Origin: Mangifera indica
Lineage: Eukaryota; Streptophyta; Magnoliopsida; Sapindales; Anacardiaceae
Assembly (NCBI RefSeq): GCF_011075055.1
Contig: NC_058143.1
Location: 17,868,930-17,932,929, forward strand
DNA length: 64,000 bases
Direction of reading: 5' to 3'
Shown here: piece after piece, positions 23,701 to 34,600 of the stretch
How the letters are laid out: each line of letters begins with the position of its first letter
Position numbering within the stretch: position 1 is the first letter of the stretch
Made by a program: the position numbers and the translations under genes
Notes under the pieces: generated by a model
What the model saw: the letters and a program-made list of their open reading frames with translations, nothing else
Database searches by the model: none
What the model was told of the DNA's origin: nothing

Positions 23701-26700
23701 GTAGATTCACTGAGCATCCCAAAATTGCTACTTTGCATGACAATTTTGTGTGAGCATCCTCAATTACATGCCAAACTGTATTTATGTTTTAAATCTGTCC
23801 ACTAGTGTAAAATTTGGGTGTTGAATAAGTTAACTCATTTTATATTGTATATGAATGTCTGCTTACTGGTGTATTTTAACTTTGTAAACTTAGGCATGCG
23901 GTTAATACTTTCCGAGACAACAGATATTTGGGAACCCGTGTCCGGGGTGATGGGACAGTTGGAGAGTAAGTTTCATCTTATCATATGAACTTTTGACTTC
24001 CTGTTGAAGCTCCCTCACTAAGTTATTCTCTTTCTGTTCTTCAGGTACAAATGGATGACATATGGAGAGGCTGGTAATGCCCGGACAGCTCTAGGTTCTG
24101 GCCTAATTTATCATGGAATACCAAAGGTTAATTATCTTGAGTTGGATAATATATTTTGATTTACTTAGTGGAATTTTGCTCTTGTAATTGATCTATGCAA
24201 AGAATATTACCTGCTTACCATATTATTATTATTTGGTTGTTTGTAGCAGGGATCTTGCATTGGAATTTATTTCATCAATAGACCGGAGTGGCTAATTGTT
24301 GATCATGCCTGCTCTGCATATTCTTACATATCTGTTCCTTTATACGATACTCTTGGTTTGTCACTGGTCAAACATAGATCTTTAGTTGGATTTCTCTGCT
24401 CTGGTCTAGCTTTTTGTAACTTCAATCAAGTTTATTTGTCTGCAGGTCCGGATGCAGTCAAGTACATTGTAAACCATGCCTCTATACAAGCCATATTTTG
24501 TGTGTCTGAGACATTGAATTCTGTTAGTTCAATCTATGCCCTTTTTGAGATTCCCTTTTGCTTAAATAATTTCATCAAACTTTAGGAGGAATAGGCTTTG
24601 TCACATAGTACTTCTTCTGTAACTTTTTTTTTATTGACCGAGATTTAATTAAAATATTTTTTTAATTTTTACATGCTAAGAGAAATTTTTTGTTATTGAC
24701 ATGATGGAATAAAAGATACTAGGCGGTTTAGGTTTTCAGGTAAATGGGCATGCAATGGCTAAATATGAGAAATGATAATGATTTTGATATTTTTAGCACA
24801 TGGATGGAATTAGTGATTACTGATGAACTCTTTTTCATCCAAAACTTTTCATGTTTTGAACTCAAGGATTTGTATCTGTATGATGGGTCAACCATGAACT
24901 AGACAAAACTTGATTCCGCTACCATTTTGTATTTAAATTGTTGTTTATTATGCCTTTTCTCAGTTTGTTGATGACTTACCCTATAACCTGCTCCTCCTTT
25001 TAATAGTATCTTCATCTGGAGTCAAATCCTGTTATTTTCAATAAATTGTGAAAGAAACTTGATTTTTTTGGTACCTATGAATGCCATTCATGTTCTGCCC
25101 AAACATTAGAGAACCTATCCTTTTGTTTCATTTAAATAATTTAGATAATCCTTTTCCGATTGCAGAGTGATATTCCATTTCCCTTGGGAGGAGATTAAAA
25201 GTTTCTTTTCTGTATCATATTCGGTTGGCGGAGGGTTAAATCTCAATATAATGTTTTTCTTATATTTACACTATCAGTTTTTGAGCCCTTTTTATTTTTA
25301 TTATGCTTTGTATAAATCACTTGATTGCTTTTTCTTTCTTTCTTTCCTTTTTCTTCTTAAGTAAAAATAACCTGATGTTTCCCTGTGACCTCTTTTAATG
25401 CAGCCGAATTTCTTCTGTCATGTAAAATCTTTACTTAATTTTTTACGTAGCAAATTTGTGGGCTATCCATTTATTTTAATCCAAGGGTATTGAGAGTTGC
25501 TTTGTTAGCATGAAAAATAAGTAGTTTTCAATCCCCTTTCTACACCATTGAATTGGAATGACTTGCTTTGTTGTGTCGAACAACTAGGTAAAAGAATTAA
25601 AGGGACAATGTCTCATTTAGTCATTATGAATTTTCTTCTGACAACATTTAGTCTTATTACTTGGAATTTGCAGTTGCTGAGCTACTTGGCTGAGATCCCA
25701 ACCGTTCATCTAGTTGTGGTATGACAAAGAATCTGATCTTTCTTAAATGTATCTGTTAACAATATAAAGAATTCTAATTATCCTATTGTTTAGAATGATG
25801 TTAATTTGATTTCTCCATATACAGGTTGTTGGTGGGATGGATGATCAAATTCCATCTCTTCCATCTTCAACTGGAGTTCAGGTTGTAACACACACCAAAT
25901 TACTTAGTCAGGTATATCCTTTTCTATCCTCAGCAGTTAAGCAACACCAATTTCAATTAGCTCAAGGAATGCATTAATATAGTTGGATTCTGTATATGAT
26001 TTTAATTCAAAGTTTTATTTTGTCCATTATGGTGAAAGGAAGGTTAAACCTGCTTTATTTTGTCTTCTTCTTCTAGCCTCCACATTTCTACATATTTGTA
26101 TGCTATTACATAAATTATGTGCTAGATCTGTTTTTTTTTTTTTTTTGAAACAGGGGGTTGATGTGAGAAATAGCATTGATCATAAATTTATTAATAGGTT
26201 TTTCTGCCAATAGATTAGTGCATGTAATGCTGTTCTTTAAATGGATTTTCAATGAAATGGTTGTTTCTTGTAATCAGCTAAAATAATTGCCCACTTGTGT
26301 AAATGGATTCCTTTTAGGGCTGCAGTAACCTTCAGCCTTTTTCTCCTCCAAATCCTGATGATGTGGCAACAATTTGCTACACAAGTGGTACAACAGGGAC
26401 ACCTAAGGTATGATGTGTTACTGAGATTGTGAAATTGTAGCCTCTTGTGTAATTGATTTGACTGCTTTTTGCAATCTATATGAAGATTTACTTTCCATTT
26501 TGTAAATTTTTGCAAGGGGGCTGTATTGACACATGCAAACTTGATTGCGAATGTTGCTGGGGGTACTGTTGCTACTAAATGCTCACCCTCTGATGTGTAA
26601 GTGCTAGTACTTTTGGTCCATTACATATTTTCTTGTTCTTATTGTTTTGTTGCATGGGTTTCTTTTCGCTGAACTACCTGCTAATTGCCAGTTATATATC

Positions 26701-29700
26701 CTATCTTCCTCTGGCACATATTTATGAACGCGCAAACCAAGTCATGGTAGTTTATTTTGGAGCTTCTGTTGGATTTTACCAGGGGGTATGTTGTTCTTCT
26801 TTAATTTTTTTTTCTTGAAGTTAATATTTGATTTTCTTTTGATTGGAAGAATGGCTTAAATTATTTTCTTAAAGTTTGCAGAGCTGATGTTCAAGCATTA
26901 TGTTTTTTCGTTACATTTCAAATCACCAAGCAAATTGTTGGTAGCACAAATGATTTACCAAGTTGATTCATGGTTTTGTAGACTGGTTCCCTTTGGTGTG
27001 GTTCAGTTGTGAATACCTCTTAGCCTTATTTTCTGGATGCTTGCAACATTCTAAATAACAGTTGATCTAACATATGCAAGATTCTTTTCAAATATAGATA
27101 AATATTGTAATGCAACTGAATACTTTAGTATATTTGTAATTCTTGTAATTCTTGTAATTGTATCATTGCTTTATATTGTTTTGGCAGAAGTGACAAGAAC
27201 TTTGACTGAGTTCTGTTAATAGGTCTTACATTATTCCTTTGACCTCTTTGTTTGCAGGACAGCATGAAGTTGATGGATGATTTGGCAGCTCTAAGACCCA
27301 CTGTATTCTGCAGTGTTCCTCGCCTGTATAATAGAATATATGCTAGGTAGATGCACTGACATGACTACTAAATTATTTACTTGGTTGCAACTAGTATTTG
27401 GGTTAATTGGTGAGGTAATTTGATTCTGTAGCATCACAAATGCTGTAAAGACATCTGGTGTGCTAAAGGAGAGGCTGTTTAATGCAGCATACAACTCTAA
27501 GAAGCAAGCTTTATTGAGTGGTAATGAATAGCATAAAAATGAGCTCTATGTCTGTGTGTGCATAAATTATCCGTGTGTGTGTGTGTGTTTTACCTCAGTT
27601 ATGGATTTTAAAGAAAATATTAAAATTTCATTTTTTTAATTTATACTCATGGTAGAAATGTGATACATGCATCATCAACTTGGCAGGTAAGAATCCATCT
27701 CCCATCTGGGACAAATTGGTATTCAACAAGATAAGAGATAAACTTGGAGGACGAGTTCGCCTTATGGTTTCAGGTGCTTCACCATTATCTCCTGATGTCA
27801 TGGACTTTTTGAAAATGTAAGTTACTGCTTTTATGTATTCAGTTCCTACAAAGAAATTAAGGCTTCTCTCATACCCACAGATGGGTTATTGCTTGCAGCT
27901 GCTTTGGTGGGCGAGTATCTGAAGGATATGGAATGACTGAGACTTCATGTTTAATAAGTGCTGTAGACGAGGGTGACAACCTCTCTGGTCATGTTGGCTC
28001 TCCAAGTCCAGCATGTGGTGAGTTATTGTCATGCATATTACATGGCATAAAGAATGTAAAAGCTTCGCCATCTGGCTACTTGTTTATCATTCATTTATTT
28101 TATTGCACTTTCTTCATGATGCCGTCTGCTTGTATTGTTAGAGATCAAGCTTGTGGATGTCCCAGAGATGAACTATACATCTGATGATCAGCCTTATCCT
28201 CGAGGTGAAATCTGTGTCAGGGGTCCCATTGTTTTCAAAGGCTATTATAAAGATGAAGCGCAGACGTACTCACCTTACCTTACTACTGCTTCCTTTTTAT
28301 TTTATCGGGCTTTTGGAATGCCCTTTGATAATGATATTTTAATTAAATTGGATAGGAAAGAAGTTATCGATGAAGGTGGATGGCTTCACACGGGAGATAT
28401 AGGGTTGTGGTTACCTGGAGGTCGTCTAAAGATTATTGATAGGTGAGATCTTGGCATCCTTAATGACCATCTCCAGTTGAAAAAATACTTTTCTCTCTTA
28501 CTTTCATGGAGAGTCACGGCATACGATGAATTACATTTTTTTATCCTCCTATTTGTGGTTTACATAGCTATAGACACTAGGAGAAAATATCGAACCTTGC
28601 AATAAAACTTGTAGTATGTGGAAGTCTTGAAGCCTGAGATATTATGCTTTCTGAGGTTCTTAGGCATCATTATCTCTCAGCTGCTATGGAAAAACATATT
28701 TCCAGGTTATGGCATCATATGGCTATTAGTTAATGTATGAGTAGCACAAATAAGGTTTCTTTATGCCAACATAATTGACTTGCAATTCCCACTCTCGCAT
28801 TTTGTGGTAGTATTTTCAACCATTCTTAAGGTTGTTGCTATTTGGTAGAAGCACATTTTTCTTTAACCCTTCCGGGAACTAGCCAACTAGGAATCTGTGA
28901 GCATAACAAAATGATTTTATTCCCTGTTTTTTGTAATTTTTTATATTTTTTTCTCCCAGAGTTTTGAGGTTTTAAACACCATATCCAGATCAATCCACAT
29001 TATGTGCCAATCAGATGAACATTAGTTATGATTTTGTGGGAGCTGATGTTCGGAGTGGATGATCAACCTCTAATTTTATCTCCAGGACGGATAGTTCATG
29101 GAGTGGGCTATGGAGGTTTAGCTCTTTTTTTTTTTTGTTTTTTGACTTTGAAATCTTGTTTACTGGTGCAGGAAGAAGAACATCTTTAAGTTAGCTCAGG
29201 GAGAGTACATAGCTCCAGAGAAAATTGAGAATGTGTATGCCAAGTGCAAGTTTGTTGCACAATGCTTTGTCTATGGTAAAACAATAAGATTTTGCACTGC
29301 CTTATCTTCCTCTTTCTGTACCTCTCTGCCAGCTGATATCTATAAGTTTCCATTTTCAGGTGACAGCCTAAATTCTTCTTTGGTAGCCATTGTCTCAGTG
29401 GATCAAGATGTTCTAAAAGCATGGGCGGCATCTGAAGGCATTAAGGTGATGTTTATGTTGGTTTCAGTGTTGAATGAAAAACACCTAGTCAAATTGTTGA
29501 AGAAATTGAACTTGGTCCTCATACTGGAACTCAAGTCTAGTTGATTTTTTTCTTCCATTCATATTTGTGTTTAAGAGGCTTCTAGTTGCTTGTTTTCTTT
29601 TAATTGCCATCACAGCTTGATTGTTTCATACGTGGAAAATCATGCTTGGGCTGTGCATTTAATACATTGGCCTTGTTTATCATTTTTCACCCACACCCGC

Positions 29701-30473
29701 AAGAGCTATGCAGGGGCAGAGCCTGGACTAAAACGTGGGGGGTGTCAAGGAGAATAACAATATAATGTCTTGGGTGGGGGTGGGGGGTTGGGGGTTTGTT
29801 GGGGTGTGCGCGGGTGGTGGGGTTGTGGAAGGTCAAGAAAAATGTCAAAATTTTTATTGATATTTTATCAATACCATATAAACAATTTTCCAAGGTAAGG
29901 AGAGTCGACTGACTTTCCTTGATCCCTCGGCTCCATCTAAGGAGCAACAAGTCTTTTTATTGATTATTATATGCTAATTTTTTAGTGCAGTATAAAGATC
30001 TAGGGCAACTGTGCAATGACCCAAGAACAAAAGCAGCTGTCCTGGCTGACATGGATGCGATTGGAAGAGAAGCGCAGGTAAATGCAACTTAATGAAGTTG
30101 ATTTTCCACTGATGTTCACTGCCTTAGTAGTTCTTGTAACCACAATTCATAATTCATATACCGACGGATGAATTATTTGCAGCTAAGAGGCTTTGAATTT
30201 GTTAAAGCTGTGACATTAGTACATGAACCGTTCACATTGGAAAATGGTCTGGTCACTCCGACATTTAAGGCAAGTCTTTAGTTTGAAAATGAAAAATTCG
30301 AAAGAAGCTCAATTGCAAAAAGCACAATATCATGCAGGTTCTCACTTTCTTATGATTTTATCAACTTTCAGATAAAGAGACCTCAAGCAAAGCAATACTT
30401 TGCAAAAGCTATATCAGATATGTATGCACAACTGGTCATAGCTGATGATTCCTCTCCGCGGACAAAATTGTGA
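17714..30473 (+). CDS. LACS7: Peroxisomal long-chain acyl-CoA synthetase (LACS6/LACS7 type)
   Basis: Twenty-three exons join without a frame break to 697 residues (Arabidopsis LACS6/7 ~700): 17714-17831, 23504-23564, 23672-23749, 23894-23965, 24045-24126, 24250-24355, 24446-24522, 25674-25718, 25825-25911, 26318-26407, 26517-26596, 26692-26785, 27258-27346, 27432-27520, 27687-27816, 27899-28017, 28142-28265, 28356-28442, 29172-29275, 29360-29445, 29991-30077, 30183-30269, 30372-30473. The family activates fatty acids to acyl-CoA with ATP; the peroxisomal members feed beta-oxidation when seed oil is used. Seen: ATP/AMP motif [10 protein letters not shown] at 263-272, GYGMTE at 442-447, WLHTGD at 523-528, then [22 protein letters not shown]2-type signal RIKAIQAHL lies at 10-18, and the protein ends TKL, a PTS1-like tripeptide. 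Intron 1 (17832-23503) carries an antisense copia element. Intron 22 starts with GC. LACS6 against LACS7 is decided only by the C-terminal signal. Confidence 0.93.
18244..18459 (-). repeat. 3' LTR of the copia element
   Basis: 216 bp. Read on the minus strand it begins TGTTGCAAGATTC and ends CAAGTTCATA, so the termini are TG...TA rather than TG...CA. That boundary is supported by the 5-bp GTATA duplication and, in the other LTR, by direct contact with the primer binding site. Confidence 0.93.
18460..18468 (-). other. Polypurine tract
   Basis: GAGGGGGAG on the minus strand, immediately before the 3' LTR, the expected plus-strand primer site. It overlaps the stop codon of the pol frame by two bases. 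Confidence 0.85.
18467..21594 (-). pseudogene. Copia pol region: integrase, reverse transcriptase, RNase H (broken)
   Basis: Three open segments in order. 21594-21238 has the HHCC zinc region of integrase (HYRLGHP ... CENC). 21286-19682 has the integrase catalytic core ([23 protein letters not shown]) and the start of reverse transcriptase ([20 protein letters not shown]). The last segment, down to 18467, has the rest of reverse transcriptase ([11 protein letters not shown]) and RNase H (TDADWA, SSAEAEF, DNKAAI). Breaks: a one-base loss in a G run near 21283 shifts frame between the first two segments; in-frame TAG at 19682-19684; in-frame TAA at 19646-19648. Catalytic residues look intact, so decay is recent. 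The copy cannot make a full polyprotein. Confidence 0.92.
21613..22956 (-). pseudogene. Copia gag-protease region (447 codons, ends at an in-frame TAG)
   Basis: Starts at ATG 22956. It has a copia-type gag domain ([13 protein letters not shown] near residue 38), a zinc knuckle [14 protein letters not shown] (C-x2-C-x4-H-x4-C) in which the glycine usual before the histidine is arginine, and an aspartic protease motif [12 protein letters not shown]. It ends at TAG 21613-21615. The same frame continues directly after that codon into the integrase segment, so the stop is a nonsense mutation, not the natural end. Confidence 0.9.
23033..23044 (-). other. Primer binding site (initiator Met tRNA)
   Basis: TGGTATCAGAGC on the minus strand, directly after the 5' LTR. 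It is complementary to the 3' end of plant initiator methionine tRNA (…GCUCUGAUACCA), the primer used by most copia elements. Confidence 0.93.
23045..23260 (-). repeat. 5' LTR of the copia element
   Basis: 216 bp, matching the 3' LTR except at six positions (five have A/T here where the other copy has G/C). Followed on the plus strand by the target duplication GTATA (23261-23265). Confidence 0.93.
24244..24249 (+). promoter_or_regulatory. Tandem NAGNAG splice acceptor
   Basis: TAGCAG before LACS exon 6. Splicing after the second AG gives ...IPKGSCIGIY, matching the family length. Splicing after the first AG would add one glutamine without changing frame. Confidence 0.7.
27572..27589. repeat. 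(GT)n microsatellite in LACS intron 14
   Basis: Short run of GT repeats between exons 14 and 15; no visible role. Confidence 0.7.
29772..29820 (+). other. G-quadruplex-prone tract in LACS intron 20
   Basis: The sense strand has successive G runs (GGGTGGGGGTGGGGGG, then TTGGGGG and further GGGG/GGG runs) that satisfy G3+ N1-7 four-tract rules. It lies in the intron between 29446 and 29990 and would be present in the pre-mRNA. Confidence 0.65.
30270..30371 (+). other. GC-AG intron (LACS intron 22)
   Basis: Exon 22 ends ...CATTTAAG and the intron starts GCAAGT, ending TTTCAG. The frame and the conserved sequence TPTFKIKRPQAK require this junction. GC-AG introns are a rare, U2-type variant with an otherwise strong donor. 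Confidence 0.85.
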
Positions 30474-31240
30474 AAAGCATAAGAGACGAGAGAAATGTGG
30501 AAAACCCAGACAATGCATTTCAAAGCAGAGCTTTGGCTGGCACCACTCAATAATAAGATGACATGGTGAAAAGGGTTCAAAGCCGTTACACTACTAATTC
30601 CTCCCCTATTTGTTAGTTTAATTTGTATTGATTAAAATAATATAAATGTATGTACTTTTTTCCCCACAAAATTTTCAAAGAAAAACAGAAGAATGTCAGC
30701 CGCGATAAATTCGGGTGTTGTATACATTGTATTTGATTCTAGGACTCATTTTGCCATTAAAAATAATTCAAAATTCTGTGATCGGGTTTACTGATAAGCT
30801 CCACAATCACTATTAAGTCAAAAGTTTGATTTTTATAAGTTATTGACGAGTCTGGAATCTATACTATTTCATTTTCCCTTTCTTTGTAAAATAAAAAACC
30901 CTTTGGAATTTATTAAAGAAAAAAAAAAACCCATTCCTTGTTTGAAAATTGTGCTTGCTTATTCATTTCCCGTGTAATGTTTTTTGATTAGGACATGGAT
31001 GGTGAGTCTTATTCGGTTCAACTATGGCGCTCCAAAATATATTCAAAATTACTTAATATTTATTCGAGCCATTAAATTTTGTAGTCTAAAGGTTGAGAAA
31101 TGCTTGTCATCATCCCCCCATTTTGAGTGACTGCGGTCCAGTCTCAATTAACAATTCAAATGTTCCACCCATTGAAAACTTAAGAATATATTAATTAATT
31201 AATTAACTTAGATATCGCCACCTTGCCTTGCTGTGTTAGT
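30474..31240. other. LACS 3' UTR and spacer before CLC-d
   Basis: Non-coding, about 770 bp. AATAAT/ATAAATGTA-type sequences near 30637-30652 could serve as poly-A signals. No open frame of interest. Confidence 0.5.
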
Positions 31241-31243
31241 TGC

Positions 31244-31567
31244 CACGTGCCCACAAAAAGACCAACGTTGGATTTAATTCATTATTAATCTCAGCGGTTG
31301 ACCTGCTACTCTACTCCAAGTCCCTGCTGAGTAGTCGTCATCAGGTCTGTGAAGCTACCACTACCTGAAAATCACCTGAAATTCATCCGTCCACGTCATC
31401 AGATCCAACCAATCAGGCACAGTGTAGCCCTTTTTAAACAGAAACTGAAACATTGTTGGTACAGATGAGATGTAGGTGATAAAAAACCCACGCGCATCTC
31501 TGCTTTGCTGAGAAGCACACTGGAATTCGAAGTCAAAATTAGGCCGAAGAAGCGACGACATATAAAG
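31244..31567 (+). promoter_or_regulatory. Putative CLC-d promoter: G-box, CCAAT, TATA-like
   Basis: CCACGTGC around 31243-31250 (CACGTG 31244-31249) is a G-box core; CCACGTCATC near 31391 has a bZIP-type ACGT core; CCAATCAG follows near 31409; TATAAAG lies at 31561-31567, ~85 bp before the ATG. The elements are seen; their use is inferred from position. Confidence 0.45.
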
Positions 31568-31651
31568 AACAAAATACAGAGTCGAAACAAAATGAAATTT
31601 TAAAAAAATTACGCCAGGCTAGGCTAGGATTGAGTTGGTAGTGAATCGACT

Positions 31652-34600
31652 ATGTTATCGAATCACTTGCAGAATGGACTTGAAACAGCAAAGCTGGTTT
31701 GGTCTCGTATTCCGAACGCAGAGGACGGCGAGTTTGAAGGTGTTGGGCTCTTGAGTTCAAGCGATAGGGGCAGCGGTGTTGATAGTCTTGACTATGAAGT
31801 TATTGAGAATTACGCCTATCGAGAAGAGCAGGTACAAAAATTTTTAATTACCTTATTTTCGAGTTTGATTTTGAGTTAATTTGCGCTTCTTTTTGGTTGT
31901 ATTATAGGCGCAAAGAGGAAAGCTTTATCTGGGATATTATGTGGTGGTGAAATGGTTCTTTGCTTTGCTCATTGGCATTGGTAACCGGATAGAATATAGT
32001 GCTCTGCTTTCATCTTCATTTTTTCTTTTTCATGCCTGGGTTAGTGATCTCCGATGTTAATTCGTTTAATTGAAGTAGATTGGCTTGTAGATTTGGTGGG
32101 GTGATTTGCAGAATATATTAGAAGTGTTCTTTTTATGCATTGAGTGCCCATATTGTTTGTGTTGTATAAAGTGATTGTGATGTATTGCTTCTGTTGAGAC
32201 TTTGGACAGAGGTTGTTGGGAGATATCCAATAATGCAAGTGTGATTTATTGTACTTTCGTTGGCTTAGATCAATTTTATTTACGGTGAAAAATTGAAAGT
32301 CTGTTGTTTGGGGATATCCATTATAAACACTTTGACCAGTAGATAAATTGGTAGTCTGTTGTTAATTAACTCATCATTTGCTCAAAAGTATGATATCAAT
32401 GCTTATTATATGTGTTGAAAAATTTTAATGAACGAAATTAAATGTCACTACCAATTTAATATTTTTGCAACATTGAGCAGAAAAAAAATTTTGATGTACA
32501 ACACTATCTATTTACATGTTTCCTGCCTTTGAATGGATCACCTTATAATGATGTAGTGCTGATGCATAATCTTATATCTTATTAATATCCCAAAACTTAA
32601 TTTCATTAAACAGTAGAGATTGAAGTTCATACTTCCCATTGTTTTTCTTAGTTCTTATTTACTTTAATGGATATTAAGATTTTCACTATTTCCTGTCATT
32701 TTTCGTTTTTGACTTTTTTTTTGTCATGTGTTTCACTTTTTTATTTTTTCCTTTGGTTGATTTTTCAGGTACTGCATTTGCTGCTGTTTTCATCAATATA
32801 TCTGTAGAGAACTTTGCTGGCTGGAAGTTTGCATTAACTTTTAATATAATACAGAAATCATACTTTGCTGGTTTTCTGGTGTACATATTAATAAACTTGG
32901 TTTTAGTCTTTTCTTCTGTATACATCATCACCCATTTTTCCCCAGCAGCAGCAGGTCTGGTATTCCTGAAATTAAGGGTTATTTAAATGGTAAGCTACAC
33001 TTGCTGTCTGTGTTTTCTTAGTACTGTCCTGTTCCACTTTTCATGTGCCAAGAGAGTTGACTGTTGTTTAAATGTGCAGGAGTGGATATTCCTGGTATTC
33101 TTCTTTTCAGAACCTTGATTGGAAAGGTGTGGGGAATTTCTTGGTTTGCTGTTGTTTTTGTGGGGAGATGTCCTAATTCTGCCCAAGATTTAAAATATCC
33201 TAACTATGGCTAAAGATGGGTGAACACTCCTAACTGAAACTGAACTAAAATAGCCAAATATCACTCTGTAATTATGTGGAAACTGTGTTCAAGGAAGCTA
33301 GAAACATCCAAAGTTGGCAACTTTAATTCCTCAAGAAATCAAAATCTGTTGAATGATTAACTTAATTTAACAACTGTCATAAACTATGAGAAGAATCTAT
33401 CCAGGGACTTGATCACCGGTTCCCAATAGATTTGGATGACACGTAACTGCTTATTGAAGAAAGGCTGGTAAAATAACTGAGGAATAGTTGTGCTGAATTC
33501 ACAAGTCACTCACCGGCCAAGAGTAATTTAGAGTAATTTAGGAGAGATGTGGAGGATCTTTTGAAGAGGTAGAGTAAAGAAGAGAAAAATGAAATCACAC
33601 AGAAACCATGAAAAACAAAGGTGTGAAAGGGATTGTAAATAGGAGAGAAGTAGAACTTGCTTTTTCTGATTTCTCAAATTTGTCAAAGCTGACCAGCATT
33701 TTTAGAATAAACTCTGAATATATTAGGAGCTTAAAATGATTAGGTTATTGAGATTCCTTTTTAAACCATGTGGCTATGTAATAAAACTACATGTAGACTT
33801 CGAGTCCTGATAGGAAAACAAAATAATTTCTGAATGGAAAACCTAGTGACTAAGTTGCATCACTTTCAGTCTTATGTGCTCTAATTAGTTCTTATCTTGG
33901 TGATGTGCAGATATTTGGAAGCATTGGTTCAGTGGGTGGTGGTCTAGCTCTAGGCAAAGAAGGCCCCCTCGTTCACACTGGTGCTTGTATTGCTTCTTTG
34001 CTTGGACAAGTAAGTCTCTGTTGACTATGCCACCTCAAAATGTATTCTGTTCTTGACCAAGGGCCTTTCATGGTGATTAAGTCATGTGATTTGCAATCCC
34101 ATAGGTTCTTGAAAGGGAAAAACTATTTTCTTGTTTGAATGTTATAAGAAGACGGTCTAAATATGCTCTTTTCATCTAAACATGCTTTGTTTCTTTGTTA
34201 CACCCGAAGTTTCAAGTCTTTATCGAGGAAAATGTCAAATTTTTGTGACATAATGAATGTATTGCAAAGTTTGGGAAAAGGATTCTACCAATTTTAAGTG
34301 TGCTTCTGTTGACTTCTGTGTTGGAACACATCTGTTGACCATTCTAGAGCCTGTTGCAAATATTATATTATTATATTTTCATTTCTGTTTATTAACTTCC
34401 CTTTTCATTCTATCTTTTAGGGTGGATCCACTAAATACCATCTAAGTTCAAGGTGGCTACAGGTTTTCAAGAGTGACAGGGACCGCCGTGATCTTGTAAG
34501 TAACTTTTAATGTGTTTGAAAGTCAATAGTGTGGACCTTGTAGTTCTTTAGAGTAGAAAGGAGTAACTTGGGTAATGCTCCCTTGTTAGATCGTCAGGCA

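Noticed and set aside
25900..25925. Possible U12-type donor (ATATCCTTT) at LACS intron 9
   Set aside because: The U2 reading CAG|GTATAT gives the correct family frame, and the intron end has no TTCCTTAAC branch site or AC terminus.
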